DNA from: JBMHDW01 sp049889175 | Lineage (GTDB): Bacteria > Pseudomonadota > Gammaproteobacteria > Comchoanobacterales > Comchoanobacteraceae | NCBI GenBank assembly: GCA_049889175.1 | Contig: JBMHDW010000012.1 | Coordinates: 62,001-126,000 of the forward strand | DNA: 64,000 nt | Reading direction: 5' to 3' | Part shown: piece after piece, positions 16,169 to 25,699 of the stretch | Layout: every line of letters starts with the position of its first letter | Numbering within the stretch: the stretch's first letter is position 1 | The notes under the pieces: generated by a model | The model's input: only the letters and a program-made list of their open reading frames with translations | What the model was told of the DNA's origin: nothing | Database searches by the model: none | Translations under genes and position numbers: made by a program

Positions 16169-19084
16169 ATGAAAGACATAATACAGACTGTTTTTAACTT
16201 TTTTCAAAAAGAATTACCAGATTTTGTAATTTATTGGCTATTAGCACTAAATACAGCTGTATTTGTTTTTCATCCATTTAACTATATAAGTTTTATACAT
16301 TTATTTGCGTTTTTACTCTCTTTTGTGAGTACATGTTTTGCATTGATTTCTTGTAAACGTTACTCTTATCTCTTCGAAAATATAAGTCTTGGTGAGCCAT
16401 CAACACTCAAAATAACGAATGATAGATGGCTGTATTGGGTTATGGTGAGGAATATTTCAATTGCGAATATTTTATTACTCAATTTAATCGCTATATCGCC
16501 CTATTATTCAATTACATTTCTAAACTATTTTTCTTGTTTTACGTTACTAATCGCAGCTAACTTTTACGAATGCTTTCAATATCTCATGCGATCGCAAAAA
16601 TTAGCAAAAGGCTTCACAATTTTTGGTAATTGTAGTCAGCTTACAATACAATATACACAAATCATCACCATTAATAATAAGAACTCATATAAGTTAATTT
16701 ACGACAATGTTTGTAAACTTAGCGCTAATAATATGCAAGACTTTAAGAGTTTAATTGATTTAATACATCAGTTAATTGAGCAAAACGCAATTAGAATTGG
16801 GGATGTACCAGATATATTGACCTATTGTATTAAAGACCCATTTTTTAGAAATTGTCTTACCAAAAAAGAAGTTGCAACTGATACATATGTTAGTCGTCTG
16901 AATAATATTCTTAGTATGGTTCCAGAGTTTAATGCTTCAGAATCGTCACAAATTGAAAGTAGTCAATGGATTTATATATTTCAATGTTATCTTAGTCGAC
17001 GAAATAGTCAAAGACACCAATTCTTAGATCTTATTAACTTAAACCTTTTGCCCAGTGACCCGATAATCATTGAGTGGTTAAAAGATTATTTTTATAATAT
17101 TTATGAAAGTTCCATTAGATCACATCAATTTATTGATTCGAAATGGCAGCAGATTACAAATGATCAGAAAACTGTCATTTTGCTACATTTAGCAAAAGAA
17201 AGCTCATCACACGTACATCAATCGAATAGGGGTGCATTGTCCGTTCTGTATAGTTTTAAGAATACTACACATTTATCTTTTGATGATATTATAAAGTTTT
17301 ACGAATGTATCAAGCTTATTTTAGAGAATAAAAAAGAATTATTAACTTCTTTTATTAGTGACTATTATTCTTACTTCAAAAGAGAAGGACAAAATATAAA
17401 CCCAGGCCATGTAGTGGCCATTAAAAATTTATTTTGTTCTGATTTGGATGCTTCAACTATTGACTCTATAATTTCAAATCTTTTCATTAATAGTAGCATT
17501 CAAGATGTATCTATTGATACAGGTGCTGATGATAATGTGAAAACAATAAATCAACATGATAATGAACTAAGATTAGTTTCATATCATGTTATCTTTAGTA
17601 TTATCCATGAGACTGATTTTGTAGAGCATTATATCGAAGAAACTAAACTTCATAATGTTTATTTTCATTGGATTCAACTTTATAAACAATCTGCATCAGA
17701 TCACACTTATAATATCTTTTTCAACTATTTATCTCAGGATGATGCAAGACATAGTAACTTAAACAAAATTTGCACCTATTTTTATCAACAATCTAATCAA
17801 CTACTCTGGAGACATTTTGCTGATTATTTTAGTGATAATCAGCAGCTATCGCTTGATTTATGTAGTCAATTACTCTCACGTTTAAACTGTAGTAAGAAAA
17901 GAGAAATATTGGTAGATCAATTCTTACATAATCAAGTCATATTGGCTCATATTCTTAATGGAGACATTGAAGAGTTGCGTGTATTTTTAAAAAGTTCACA
18001 TTATTTTGCTTTAAATTATAATACTTTTAAAGATAGCATTACTGAAGAACGTTATTGCAGTCTGGTTAAAAGATTATTATCAGACACTGTAGAAGAATAT
18101 GATGATCTTAAAGCTTTCATTAGAAACATTGATCAGTCTATCATCAACAAGTTGTATACTCAGCTCACTGATACTGAAAAAGAGACTTTAGCTCAATTTA
18201 ATACAGTTGCAAAAAATATTTTTAAACAACGTAATTTATTACTCTTAATCAACTCTGTTGTTCAATTACCTATGGTCTACGATGAGTATTCAAAATTTAC
18301 AATATATATCAGTGATTTGGAAAAGATATTAGGTCATTCAAATGTGGTTTTTAATGATGAGGCTAGCAGAATTCAATTCATTGTACATGTTTGTTTGCTA
18401 AGTTACAATCGGCCGATACCAATAAAATACCTTGATGTATTACCAGCTGACAGAAAGGAAATGTGGCTACCTAAACTCAAAGTTGTGACCAATACTGATG
18501 CAAATCGTGTTATTGACTACATCACGTTACATCAATTAGAAAGCCTTTTTTCAAAATCTTTAGATGCTCAATCTCTGTTTGCTCGTTGTTATTATATGTT
18601 AAAGGATGCTCCTAAAGCCTTAGATCATACTTTGTCAGCATTAAGTTTAACTTCAGGTATGGTAAGAAATCAGGTATTAAAAAATATTCCTGATGAAATT
18701 TTTGATAACGCAACTCTTATCCAAATCCACCAATTTTTATTCTCTTGTCAAGAGATTGTTGATGTTAATGATCATGGCATCCTTTGGAATATTTATCTAA
18801 AGTACACTGACCTTAGTCAAATAATAGACAAGGAAGAGCAAATTGTGTTTTTACGTAACATTGATATGTCTCAATTAAATAAATCAAATCAACAAAAATT
18901 ACTAAAATGGTTAGGTTCCAATTATCAAAATCAAAATTGTCAAGAGCTTTGCACAAAACTATTAAATGCTATTCCTGATAGCTGTAAGCATGGAACTCAA
19001 TTAAAAAAACAATTATCAGAAATACAAAAAAATAAAAAAAATAGAAAAATAAAAGTATTTAAACGTTTAAGTAAAAAGGGATAA
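16169..19084 (+). CDS. Large membrane-anchored helical protein of unknown function
   Basis: 971 aa, not recognised. The first ~140 residues hold about four membrane helices (near 19-40, 42-63, 88-110, 112-135). The remaining ~830 residues are soluble, lack Gly-rich motifs, and look almost all alpha-helical, with many short Leu/Ile/Tyr-rich amphipathic helices as in alpha-solenoid or TPR-like proteins. No nucleotide-binding or protease motif is seen. The C-terminus is strongly basic (KNKKNRKIKVFKRLSKKG). It is poorer in Gly/Ala and richer in Asn/Ser/Ile/Tyr than its neighbours, typical of lineage-specific genes. It sits 8 nt after sucD and 4 nt before a second unknown gene, so the two are probably co-expressed. 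A structural or docking role at the inner membrane is a guess. Confidence 0.8.
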   Translation: MKDIIQTVFNFFQKELPDFVIYWLLALNTAVFVFHPFNYISFIHLFAFLLSFVSTCFALISCKRYSYLFENISLGEPSTLKITNDRWLYWVMVRNISIANILLLNLIAISPYYSITFLNYFSCFTLLIAANFYECFQYLMRSQKLAKGFTIFGNCSQLTIQYTQIITINNKNSYKLIYDNVCKLSANNMQDFKSLIDLIHQLIEQNAIRIGDVPDILTYCIKDPFFRNCLTKKEVATDTYVSRLNNILSMVPEFNASESSQIESSQWIYIFQCYLSRRNSQRHQFLDLINLNLLPSDPIIIEWLKDYFYNIYESSIRSHQFIDSKWQQITNDQKTVILLHLAKESSSHVHQSNRGALSVLYSFKNTTHLSFDDIIKFYECIKLILENKKELLTSFISDYYSYFKREGQNINPGHVVAIKNLFCSDLDASTIDSIISNLFINSSIQDVSIDTGADDNVKTINQHDNELRLVSYHVIFSIIHETDFVEHYIEETKLHNVYFHWIQLYKQSASDHTYNIFFNYLSQDDARHSNLNKICTYFYQQSNQLLWRHFADYFSDNQQLSLDLCSQLLSRLNCSKKREILVDQFLHNQVILAHILNGDIEELRVFLKSSHYFALNYNTFKDSITEERYCSLVKRLLSDTVEEYDDLKAFIRNIDQSIINKLYTQLTDTEKETLAQFNTVAKNIFKQRNLLLLINSVVQLPMVYDEYSKFTIYISDLEKILGHSNVVFNDEASRIQFIVHVCLLSYNRPIPIKYLDVLPADRKEMWLPKLKVVTNTDANRVIDYITLHQLESLFSKSLDAQSLFARCYYMLKDAPKALDHTLSALSLTSGMVRNQVLKNIPDEIFDNATLIQIHQFLFSCQEIVDVNDHGILWNIYLKYTDLSQIIDKEEQIVFLRNIDMSQLNKSNQQKLLKWLGSNYQNQNCQELCTKLLNAIPDSCKHGTQLKKQLSEIQKNKKNRKIKVFKRLSKKG

Positions 19085-19088
19085 AAAA

Positions 19089-20099
19089 ATGGCTCACTAC
19101 TCTTACATCATTTTACTTTTAGTACCGTTCATTGTGGTGTTTCCCAATTCATCCATTTTTATCTTCGGTGCCTATGGTTTATGCATTCAGTTTGCCATTG
19201 ATGCTCTATTAAATACATTAATGATTAAAGAGCCTATATCTTTAAGGCTAATTTTTATTGAGATTTTGTCTGTAGGTAGTCTAATTTCATTATGCTATTT
19301 TTTGCCTGGTTTGGGATTATCTAAGTTATCAGCCTTATTGCTGGGTTTGTTTTTCTCAATTCCAGCAATGAAAAAGTTAATTCATCTATCTATTGAGTTT
19401 ATTAAATGGGTACCAACAATCTCATTACAACGAATAAAAACATCAATTCTACATTTTTTCAGTAATCATCGATATTTATTGGATGCATTTTGTCTCATAA
19501 CTGCATCAGTTGGTCTAACCATCAACCTAACTAGTTTTAATCTTGCACCCATTGCTATTTATAGCATAAAAGGTTTAAGTCTTGTGTTGATAAGAGCATT
19601 TGCAACACACCTCATTCATTCATTTTCTTTGCACGTTGATTATTGCAATCAGCAAAATGAAAAAATAAAAAATGATACGTTTGTGGTTAGAATCTATCAG
19701 TATATAACATTGTTGTTTACACAAAATCATACAATCATCAGTTTGTTTAATCCAATTAACGTCACTAGAATAAAACACAATCTACTTAACTGGGTGATTG
19801 ATCATGGTGGTACGTTTATTTTGTATTTTGTTTTATCATACTATTGGTCACTAGCTTCATTACAGTCACTCGTTTTAATACCGACTGCTTTTATTCCATT
19901 TTCATACCTATTCAATACAGGTAAGCAAGCTGGCAATGATTCATTCTACTATGTTATATCGCTTAAAGAGGGCAATGTTGTTAGCAATGAATGGATAGAT
20001 AGCATCGAAAACCAAAAGTTTACTTATCAGAATAGGGGTTTAAATCCTGCTCAAAATCAATCTGAAGATAGCAACCCTTCAACCGAAGTCGTTCGGTAA
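19089..20099 (+). CDS. Multi-pass membrane protein of unknown function
   Basis: 336 aa with roughly seven or eight hydrophobic segments (first near 5-30, last near 245-275) and a hydrophilic Asn/Ser/Glu-rich C-terminal tail. I do not recognise the family. It starts 4 nt after the 971-aa gene, and AAGGGAT overlapping that gene's stop serves as ribosome binding site, so the two form a transcriptional pair. The last 26 codons run antisense through the 3' end of der. The der side of the overlap looks conserved, so this protein has probably been extended into der. Confidence 0.78.
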   Translation: MAHYSYIILLLVPFIVVFPNSSIFIFGAYGLCIQFAIDALLNTLMIKEPISLRLIFIEILSVGSLISLCYFLPGLGLSKLSALLLGLFFSIPAMKKLIHLSIEFIKWVPTISLQRIKTSILHFFSNHRYLLDAFCLITASVGLTINLTSFNLAPIAIYSIKGLSLVLIRAFATHLIHSFSLHVDYCNQQNEKIKNDTFVVRIYQYITLLFTQNHTIISLFNPINVTRIKHNLLNWVIDHGGTFILYFVLSYYWSLASLQSLVLIPTAFIPFSYLFNTGKQAGNDSFYYVISLKEGNVVSNEWIDSIENQKFTYQNRGLNPAQNQSEDSNPSTEVVR

Positions 20100-21339
20100 A
20101 AAATTTATTAAGGTAGCGTTTATAATGTCCTGGAAGGGCATTAGTTTGTTTACCTCTTATAATAATGTGATGTGGAGGTGGTGTACCCCTTGGATGTGCA
20201 ACCCTAAGTTTTATCCTACGGCTATTGATCATAGGAGGCTGGTGAAGATCCACAGCTTCTTCTAATATCTGTGTTAATTGACTGGTAGAAAACGTTCTGC
20301 TCATAGCATTACCCATACGAATAATATGACGAAATAATTCAGGTATTCCATCTCTAGAGACTGAAGAAATCGATATGTTAGGATAGGCGTCCAAAAATGA
20401 ACGTTCTTTTGCGTGATGATAATAATCATCTGATTTTTGATCTTTGATATCAGATTTAGAATGAATAATAATTAAAGACTTTTGATATTGTTGACAGAGA
20501 TCATATAATTTAAGATCCTGATCGGTAATTCCAACAGTTTGATCAATTAGAAGACAAACGACGTGTGCATCCATCAGGGCTTTTATGGTTCTAAATGAAC
20601 TATATTTTTCAAGATCATCAGGTGACTTTTGCTTTCGCCTCATTCCGGCAGTATCGATTAACTCAAAGTGCTTATCTCGGTATGTAAAGGGTATTTTGAC
20701 ATGATCTCTTGTTGTGCCTGAATATTCTGAAACGATAAGTCTATCTTCTTTTAAGATAGCGTTGATTAAAGATGATTTACCCGCATTAGGTCGGCCAATA
20801 AAGGTAATCGGAAGTCGATCACTAGGAGTATCTGAATAAGGTTTGGCAAATGCTTTTGCAAGGGCATCTTTGAGTGGTTGAATACCGTATCGATCTGCAC
20901 ATGATATATAATAGATATTTTTTTGACCAATTCGTAAAAACTCTTTGAGAAGTTCGGGATATTCATTACCTTCATCACATTGGTTAACCACAAGCCAAAA
21001 TGGAATATTAGATTTTTGCAGTCTTCTAGCAAGCATCATATCAATGTGATTAATACCAGCTTTACCATTAACCAGAAATAAGCAATGGTCAGTTAATTCA
21101 ATAGCCATATTCAATTGATCATTCATATGGTTTTCTATGTCTTCTTCTGGGTGATCACACCAGCCAGATGTATCAACAAGGTCAATAAAGTGGGTGCCAT
21201 CGAAATCAATACGTTCACATTGGCGATCACGTGTTACACCTGAAATTGGACTCACTATGGCTTTACGCTCACCAATAAGTTTATTGAACAGACTGGATTT
21301 ACCAACATTTGGCTGGCCAATTAATGTAATATTTGTCAT
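20020..21339 (-). CDS. der: Ribosome assembly GTPase Der
   Basis: Tandem-GTPase protein needed for 50S subunit assembly, 439 aa. The first G domain begins MTNITLIGQPNVGKSS (P-loop residues 8-15) with DTSGW. The second carries GRPNAGKSS and DTAGMRRK. A C-terminal KH-like domain ends LKGCYLQIDFEQDLNPY, as in the family. The start overlaps the yfgM-like stop by ATGA. The 3' end overlaps the convergent 336-aa gene by 80 nt. Confidence 0.97.
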   Translation of the reverse strand: MTNITLIGQPNVGKSSLFNKLIGERKAIVSPISGVTRDRQCERIDFDGTHFIDLVDTSGWCDHPEEDIENHMNDQLNMAIELTDHCLFLVNGKAGINHIDMMLARRLQKSNIPFWLVVNQCDEGNEYPELLKEFLRIGQKNIYYISCADRYGIQPLKDALAKAFAKPYSDTPSDRLPITFIGRPNAGKSSLINAILKEDRLIVSEYSGTTRDHVKIPFTYRDKHFELIDTAGMRRKQKSPDDLEKYSSFRTIKALMDAHVVCLLIDQTVGITDQDLKLYDLCQQYQKSLIIIHSKSDIKDQKSDDYYHHAKERSFLDAYPNISISSVSRDGIPELFRHIIRMGNAMSRTFSTSQLTQILEEAVDLHQPPMINSRRIKLRVAHPRGTPPPHHIIIRGKQTNALPGHYKRYLNKFFTERLRLKGCYLQIDFEQDLNPYSDK

Positions 21340-21971
21340 GATTCATTGGGTTTTTGTCTTATTGTTGCCTCAAGTGAAGCATAAATTGCTTTGTCTTGTT
21401 GCGAGAGATATTGTTGATTATCATTTGCAAAACCAATAGCACTTACTAATTCTGACTCTCTATTTTCAACTCTTAGCAAATAAGCTTTATAAAGATTGCT
21501 TTGGATTTTAAAGGGAAGAGATACAACATCATTAAATAGTTTTATCGCCTCATCATTCTTACCCTGTGTAACTGCCAAAAGAGCTAATTTAATTCTTGTA
21601 TTGTCCTTTAAAATATCGTCCTTGCTTTCATTAAGAATGACATTAAAATCCTTGATGGCATCTTCTGTTGTACTAGAATCAAGACCCGCTGATTTCATAG
21701 CACCACGCACTAAATAGGCAAAATGGCTCCAAGATGTATCAGGATATTGCTTAATAAATGCATCAATTTCACTCAATTCAAGTTTATCTTTTTTAACCAA
21801 CTGATACCAATCATCACCAGCAGTTGCGTTATATTGTTTGTTACGATAACTAAGGAATTCAATCAAGCTATAAGCAAGAACAATTGCCAATAATATGGCA
21901 ATGACAGGCTGCCAATATTGGTGTACCCATTCACTAAATCGATCTCTGTCTATTTCATGCACTTGTTTCAT
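21336..21971 (-). CDS. yfgM: YfgM-like tetratricopeptide protein (SecYEG/periplasmic chaperone ancillary)
   Basis: 211 aa: short cytoplasmic N-terminus, one membrane helix (about 18-42) and a periplasmic TPR-like region with the HFAYLVRGAMKSAG...AIKDFNVIL pattern. In E. coli YfgM sits at the Sec translocon together with PpiD. A ppiD-like gene lies three genes upstream in the same string. The order hisS-yfgM-(bamB)-der is typical, but bamB is missing here: yfgM abuts der directly. AAGGAG precedes the ATG, which lies inside the end of hisS (17-nt overlap). Confidence 0.82.
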   Translation of the reverse strand: MKQVHEIDRDRFSEWVHQYWQPVIAILLAIVLAYSLIEFLSYRNKQYNATAGDDWYQLVKKDKLELSEIDAFIKQYPDTSWSHFAYLVRGAMKSAGLDSSTTEDAIKDFNVILNESKDDILKDNTRIKLALLAVTQGKNDEAIKLFNDVVSLPFKIQSNLYKAYLLRVENRESELVSAIGFANDNQQYLSQQDKAIYASLEATIRQKPNES

Positions 21972-23235
21972 TGGTACTCCTTATAAAATATGATGTAATG
22001 TCTTGCTGATTTATGGTCATTTGTTCACCTGAATGAAGATTTTTAATGATGTATTGATTCGTTTGTAGTTCTTCTTCGCCAACAATAATAGCAAAAGAAG
22101 CATGATGCTTTGTAGCACGCTTCAGTTGATTTTTAAGACTACCACCTTTGACATCCTGAATGATAGGAATTGATGTACGCATCTTAATATCTGCTAGAAC
22201 GCGATTGAGTTCAGGAAAGGCATGATCAGTTAATGAAATACCATAAACAACAGGTAATATTGATTGTTGTTGTTCTGGAAGGACAAGAAGTAAGCGCTCA
22301 ATACCAATGCTAAAGCCACAAGCACTGACAGGTTTAGATGAGCCCAATTGAGTAGCAAGGCCATCATAGCGTCCACCAGCGCAAAGGGTGCTTTGGGCTC
22401 CTAAATCAGCATGTTTGAATTCAAAAACCAAACCATTATAGTAATCCAAACCTCTGACAAGTTTTGGATCGATCGTAAACTTGATACCGCAATCATTGAG
22501 TGTTGAACAAATACAATTAAATTCATGTGATTCATCTTCTGATAAGTAATCAATTGGAAGAGGGGCGTCTTTAAGAATTGACTGTACAACAGGGTCTTTA
22601 GTATCCAAAATTCTAAGAGGATTTTTCTTAAATCTTTCTTGTATTGAAGCTGAAAATGTAGCTAAATGCGGAGATAAAAAATCATTTAAAGCTCCCAAAT
22701 AATGATTTTTGCTATCTTTTGAACCTAAATAACTTATGGTTAGTTCAATATCATTGGGTGCAAAACCTAGTTTCTTCCAAAGCTGGCAACACATGGTCAT
22801 TAGAGATGTATCAGCATGGAAATGATTAACCCCATAACATTCAATACCCAGTTGGTGGAATTGTCGCAATCTTCCTTTTTGTGGTCTTTCATGGCGAAAC
22901 ATAGGGCCATAGTACTGATAGCGAGCAATTTGTCCATCACGATAATCAGATTGTAGTAAGGCACGCAACATTGATGCTGTGCCTTCAGGCCTCAACGCAA
23001 TAGAATCACCATGGCGATCATTAAAGGTGTACATTTCTTTGGTTACTATATCAGTTTCTTGACCAACACCACGTGTGAATAAGTTTGTTTTTTCAACAAG
23101 TGGCAAAACAGCATAGTCATAGCCATAACTTAAAAAAAATGTTTGCATCAATTGCAGCATCTCTAGGTGCTTATTGGCATGAATACCCAGCACATCAGGG
23201 AAACCACGAATAGGTTGGAAAGTAATTTCAGTCAT
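21955..23235 (-). CDS. hisS: Histidyl-tRNA synthetase
   Basis: Class II aminoacyl-tRNA synthetase, 426 aa from the ATG at 23235, chosen because GAGG lies 7 nt upstream and MTEITFQPIRGFPDVLG matches the family N-terminus. Motif 2 is visible in YQYYGPMFRHERPQKGRLRQFHQLG, and the His-binding region in LVRGLDYYNGLVFEF. The C-terminal anticodon domain is present. It overlaps the L,D-transpeptidase gene by 8 nt. Confidence 0.97.
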   Translation of the reverse strand: MTEITFQPIRGFPDVLGIHANKHLEMLQLMQTFFLSYGYDYAVLPLVEKTNLFTRGVGQETDIVTKEMYTFNDRHGDSIALRPEGTASMLRALLQSDYRDGQIARYQYYGPMFRHERPQKGRLRQFHQLGIECYGVNHFHADTSLMTMCCQLWKKLGFAPNDIELTISYLGSKDSKNHYLGALNDFLSPHLATFSASIQERFKKNPLRILDTKDPVVQSILKDAPLPIDYLSEDESHEFNCICSTLNDCGIKFTIDPKLVRGLDYYNGLVFEFKHADLGAQSTLCAGGRYDGLATQLGSSKPVSACGFSIGIERLLLVLPEQQQSILPVVYGISLTDHAFPELNRVLADIKMRTSIPIIQDVKGGSLKNQLKRATKHHASFAIIVGEEELQTNQYIIKNLHSGEQMTINQQDITSYFIRSTNETSA

Positions 23236-23731
23236 TAGCAACCTCATTATTCACAATATCTACCAGTGTATCATTGTTAATCAAATCACAAAGTTTTATG
23301 ATATCACGGTTACGCATACGAATACAGCCTATTGATGAAGGTAATCCTATAGAATCCTCAGCATTGGTACCATGAATATAGATGTATCTGTCATGACTAT
23401 CAACACAAATACCATCTTTAGAAAGTCCCTTATTAAACCCTTCAACGATACCGTCAAGCTGAATAATTCTTGATAAGATTAAATCCTCATCGCTACTTGG
23501 GCACTCATCAAACCACTCAATCGCTTTACGTGCTTTAAAGCGAGTAAATATAGGTTGGTCACAGCCAATAACTTGTTTAACTTTATGCATTCCAAGAGGT
23601 GTTTTATATGAATTAATTTCTTGGCCAATACCATAAGAAGAAGTTGAAACAGGAAATGATTCTACCCTTAAATCACAGTCATGAACAGTAAGTACTTGAC
23701 GTGCTATACATATAGTGATGCTTGTTGTCAT
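23228..23731 (-). CDS. L,D-transpeptidase (YkuD) domain protein
   Basis: 167 aa. The YkuD active-site signature is clear near the C-terminus: YIYIHGTNAEDSIG followed by SSIGCIRMRN, with the catalytic Cys in GCIRM and the upstream His. Family members cross-link meso-DAP residues or attach Braun-type lipoproteins in the periplasm. No signal peptide or membrane helix is seen; the protein begins MTTSITICIARQVLTV, so its route to the periplasm is unclear, or the true start is missed. The start overlaps the ppiD-like stop by ATGA. It is part of the ppiD-ldt-hisS-yfgM-der string. Confidence 0.88.
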   Translation of the reverse strand: MTTSITICIARQVLTVHDCDLRVESFPVSTSSYGIGQEINSYKTPLGMHKVKQVIGCDQPIFTRFKARKAIEWFDECPSSDEDLILSRIIQLDGIVEGFNKGLSKDGICVDSHDRYIYIHGTNAEDSIGLPSSIGCIRMRNRDIIKLCDLINNDTLVDIVNNEVAND

Positions 23732-25521
23732 AAATTAGATTTGGCATTCCAATGAGCGTTTTGTTGCAGGATACTCATCGCAAAACGATGAAAGTCATAC
23801 TGACTAGATTCAAAAGTATCTGGAATAGCATCATTCCATTGTTGGTCTGTATCAATGTGTTTGATAAAAATGATATCAGCAAAATTTTGATTGTCTTGCA
23901 ATGGAGCGAAGACGTAATCTCTGGATGGTCGCACCCACCACTCAGATCTGAAGTTATCAGGGGTGTAACTTTCAGTCGTTAGGGTAGGTGAAAACATTTC
24001 ATTAGACGTAGTATCTTCACCCATGACCAGTTTGTCAGTCAGTGCTGCAGTAGCATTGGTATAAGCTTCTTTCTTACGAAGTTTTGTAAGTAGATCTTCA
24101 ATTTCAGTTTCAACAGAATTATAGCTCTTGATCTCAGCGGGTTGAGTTTTTGTAATTCTGTAGATAGAGATAAATTCTGGCTGAAGTAGTGGAACACTAT
24201 TAAGAGTACCAAGGTCAGCATCAATTACTTGAAGACGAATATCATGTTCAAGCAGTGGCCGTGCTTTGGTGGGGATATCTGTATTGCCCTCTATCTTTTC
24301 AGTAATATTGTTTGAGTTAATTCGTTTAAGGTCAATAGTTACAGGTTTTACATCACTATCTTTTAGACTTGGCAATTTGTCATTATCTGCATCAAGAACC
24401 AAATCAGAAAACTTATCAGAGAATGCTGAAAATTTTTGCGCTTGACGCTCTTGAGTCACAAAATTGACTAGCTTTTCTTTAAGGTATGAATCATCTCGGG
24501 GAATTTTTTGAGATGGGTCTTTGTGAAACCAGCTGATTGTAAGCGAATCACTATCTTTAATTACATTTAATGACAGGAGATCTTTGTTCTTAATTACAGT
24601 GTTTTCATCTGCTACGGAAACTGTAACATTTGTGCCAAATGATCTTAGTTGCTCTGAAAACTTTTTCCATTTGCTTTCAAGGTTGGTTTTGTCATCGGCT
24701 GACAAGTTTGGGTCATTTATAAAACTAGCAATTTGTAGCGAAAGATTGATCAACTTTGTTTGGTCTTCACCTGATGCTTCTGAATCAGGGGTATGTTTGA
24801 TGGTAAAAATAGTCTTTAACTGTTTAAGCCACATGTTCTCACGATTGTAAGCTTTATTTAACAGATCTTCTTGATCATTTGAGGATAATTCATCAAAATC
24901 GAATGCTACGCTGCTAGGCGTATATAAATCTAGTTTGACATCATATGACTCTGGAACGGTAAAACTACCAATATTTGAACTGTAGTAATCTTTTTTCTCA
25001 TCATTAGTCACTTTAGAATAAGTTAATTTACCTTCGTCGATCGAGTATCTTACTAAGTGCCTGGGGGCAGCAAGAAGAGAAAACATGGGTAATCTCAATT
25101 TTTGATGGTCAGGTTCTAATGAGGAATGGTTTAGCGACATTCTTATGAGCTCTTTAGAAGAGAGTATTTGGTAATACAAATCATGTTTTCCGTCAGTTTT
25201 AACCTCTTGTATATCGAGTAGTTCTTTAGCAGTCTTTGTAGAAGTTATATAATTTTGATCTATAGAATAATCGTGTAGGATAGCACTAATGTCGGCATTT
25301 TGTATGCTCTGCATAGCCTGTTTTTGGTTGGTGAATGGTGATTGTAATTGGGCCAATTCAACTAATTGTTTTTGGTTAAGGCTAAAATTAGAATAGTTTG
25401 AATTTGCAGTAGACTGACCGCGGTAACTTGATATACCAAAAAAGGCCATTGCAAAACAGACTAAAAAGATGATAAATGATGCAAAATTTCCATGCATCTT
25501 TGATTTAAACTTCTGTATCAT
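23728..25521 (-). CDS. ppiD: PpiD-like periplasmic chaperone
   Basis: 597-aa protein with the PpiD N-terminal pattern: a short basic cytoplasmic leader (MIQKFKSKMHGN), one membrane helix ending in FAMAFFGISSY, then a large periplasmic part. In E. coli PpiD follows hupB, as here, and works near SecYEG. The SurA_N-like region is very divergent, and I cannot find the parvulin core with its conserved GGDLGW-type strand. The C-terminal IYRITKTQPAEIKSYNSVETEIEDLL resembles the segment after the parvulin domain. I call it from anchor, architecture and synteny; the sequence is poorly conserved. Confidence 0.72.
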   Translation of the reverse strand: MIQKFKSKMHGNFASFIIFLVCFAMAFFGISSYRGQSTANSNYSNFSLNQKQLVELAQLQSPFTNQKQAMQSIQNADISAILHDYSIDQNYITSTKTAKELLDIQEVKTDGKHDLYYQILSSKELIRMSLNHSSLEPDHQKLRLPMFSLLAAPRHLVRYSIDEGKLTYSKVTNDEKKDYYSSNIGSFTVPESYDVKLDLYTPSSVAFDFDELSSNDQEDLLNKAYNRENMWLKQLKTIFTIKHTPDSEASGEDQTKLINLSLQIASFINDPNLSADDKTNLESKWKKFSEQLRSFGTNVTVSVADENTVIKNKDLLSLNVIKDSDSLTISWFHKDPSQKIPRDDSYLKEKLVNFVTQERQAQKFSAFSDKFSDLVLDADNDKLPSLKDSDVKPVTIDLKRINSNNITEKIEGNTDIPTKARPLLEHDIRLQVIDADLGTLNSVPLLQPEFISIYRITKTQPAEIKSYNSVETEIEDLLTKLRKKEAYTNATAALTDKLVMGEDTTSNEMFSPTLTTESYTPDNFRSEWWVRPSRDYVFAPLQDNQNFADIIFIKHIDTDQQWNDAIPDTFESSQYDFHRFAMSILQQNAHWNAKSNL

Positions 25522-25533
25522 AACAATATAAAA

Positions 25534-25607
25534 CGGGAGTGACGGGACTCGAACCCGCGGCCTCCTGCGTGACAGGCAGGCGTTCTAACCAACTGAACTA
25601 CACCCCC
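25534..25607 (-). tRNA. tRNA-Asp (GTC)
   Basis: 74-nt cloverleaf on the minus strand. The acceptor stem GGGGGTG (25607-25601) pairs with CACTCCC with one G-U. The anticodon loop has GTC, the T arm is GGGTTCGAGTCCC and the discriminator is G. CCA is not encoded. It sits between tRNA-Val and the ppiD-like gene. Confidence 0.95.
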
Positions 25608-25619
25608 ATTGGCTTTGTC

Positions 25620-25692
25620 TGGGTGGTGAGGGATTCGAACCCCCGACCCTCTCGGTGTAAACGAGATGCTCTACCAACTGAGCTAACCACCC
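25620..25692 (-). tRNA. tRNA-Val (TAC)
   Basis: 73-nt cloverleaf. The acceptor stem GGGTGGT (25692-25686) pairs fully with ACCACCC. The anticodon stem TCTCG/CGAGA encloses loop TTTACAC, giving TAC. The discriminator is A and CCA is not encoded. It lies 12 nt upstream of tRNA-Asp and 7 nt downstream of the HU stop, so it is probably co-transcribed with hupB. Confidence 0.95.
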
Positions 25693-25699
25693 GAACTAT

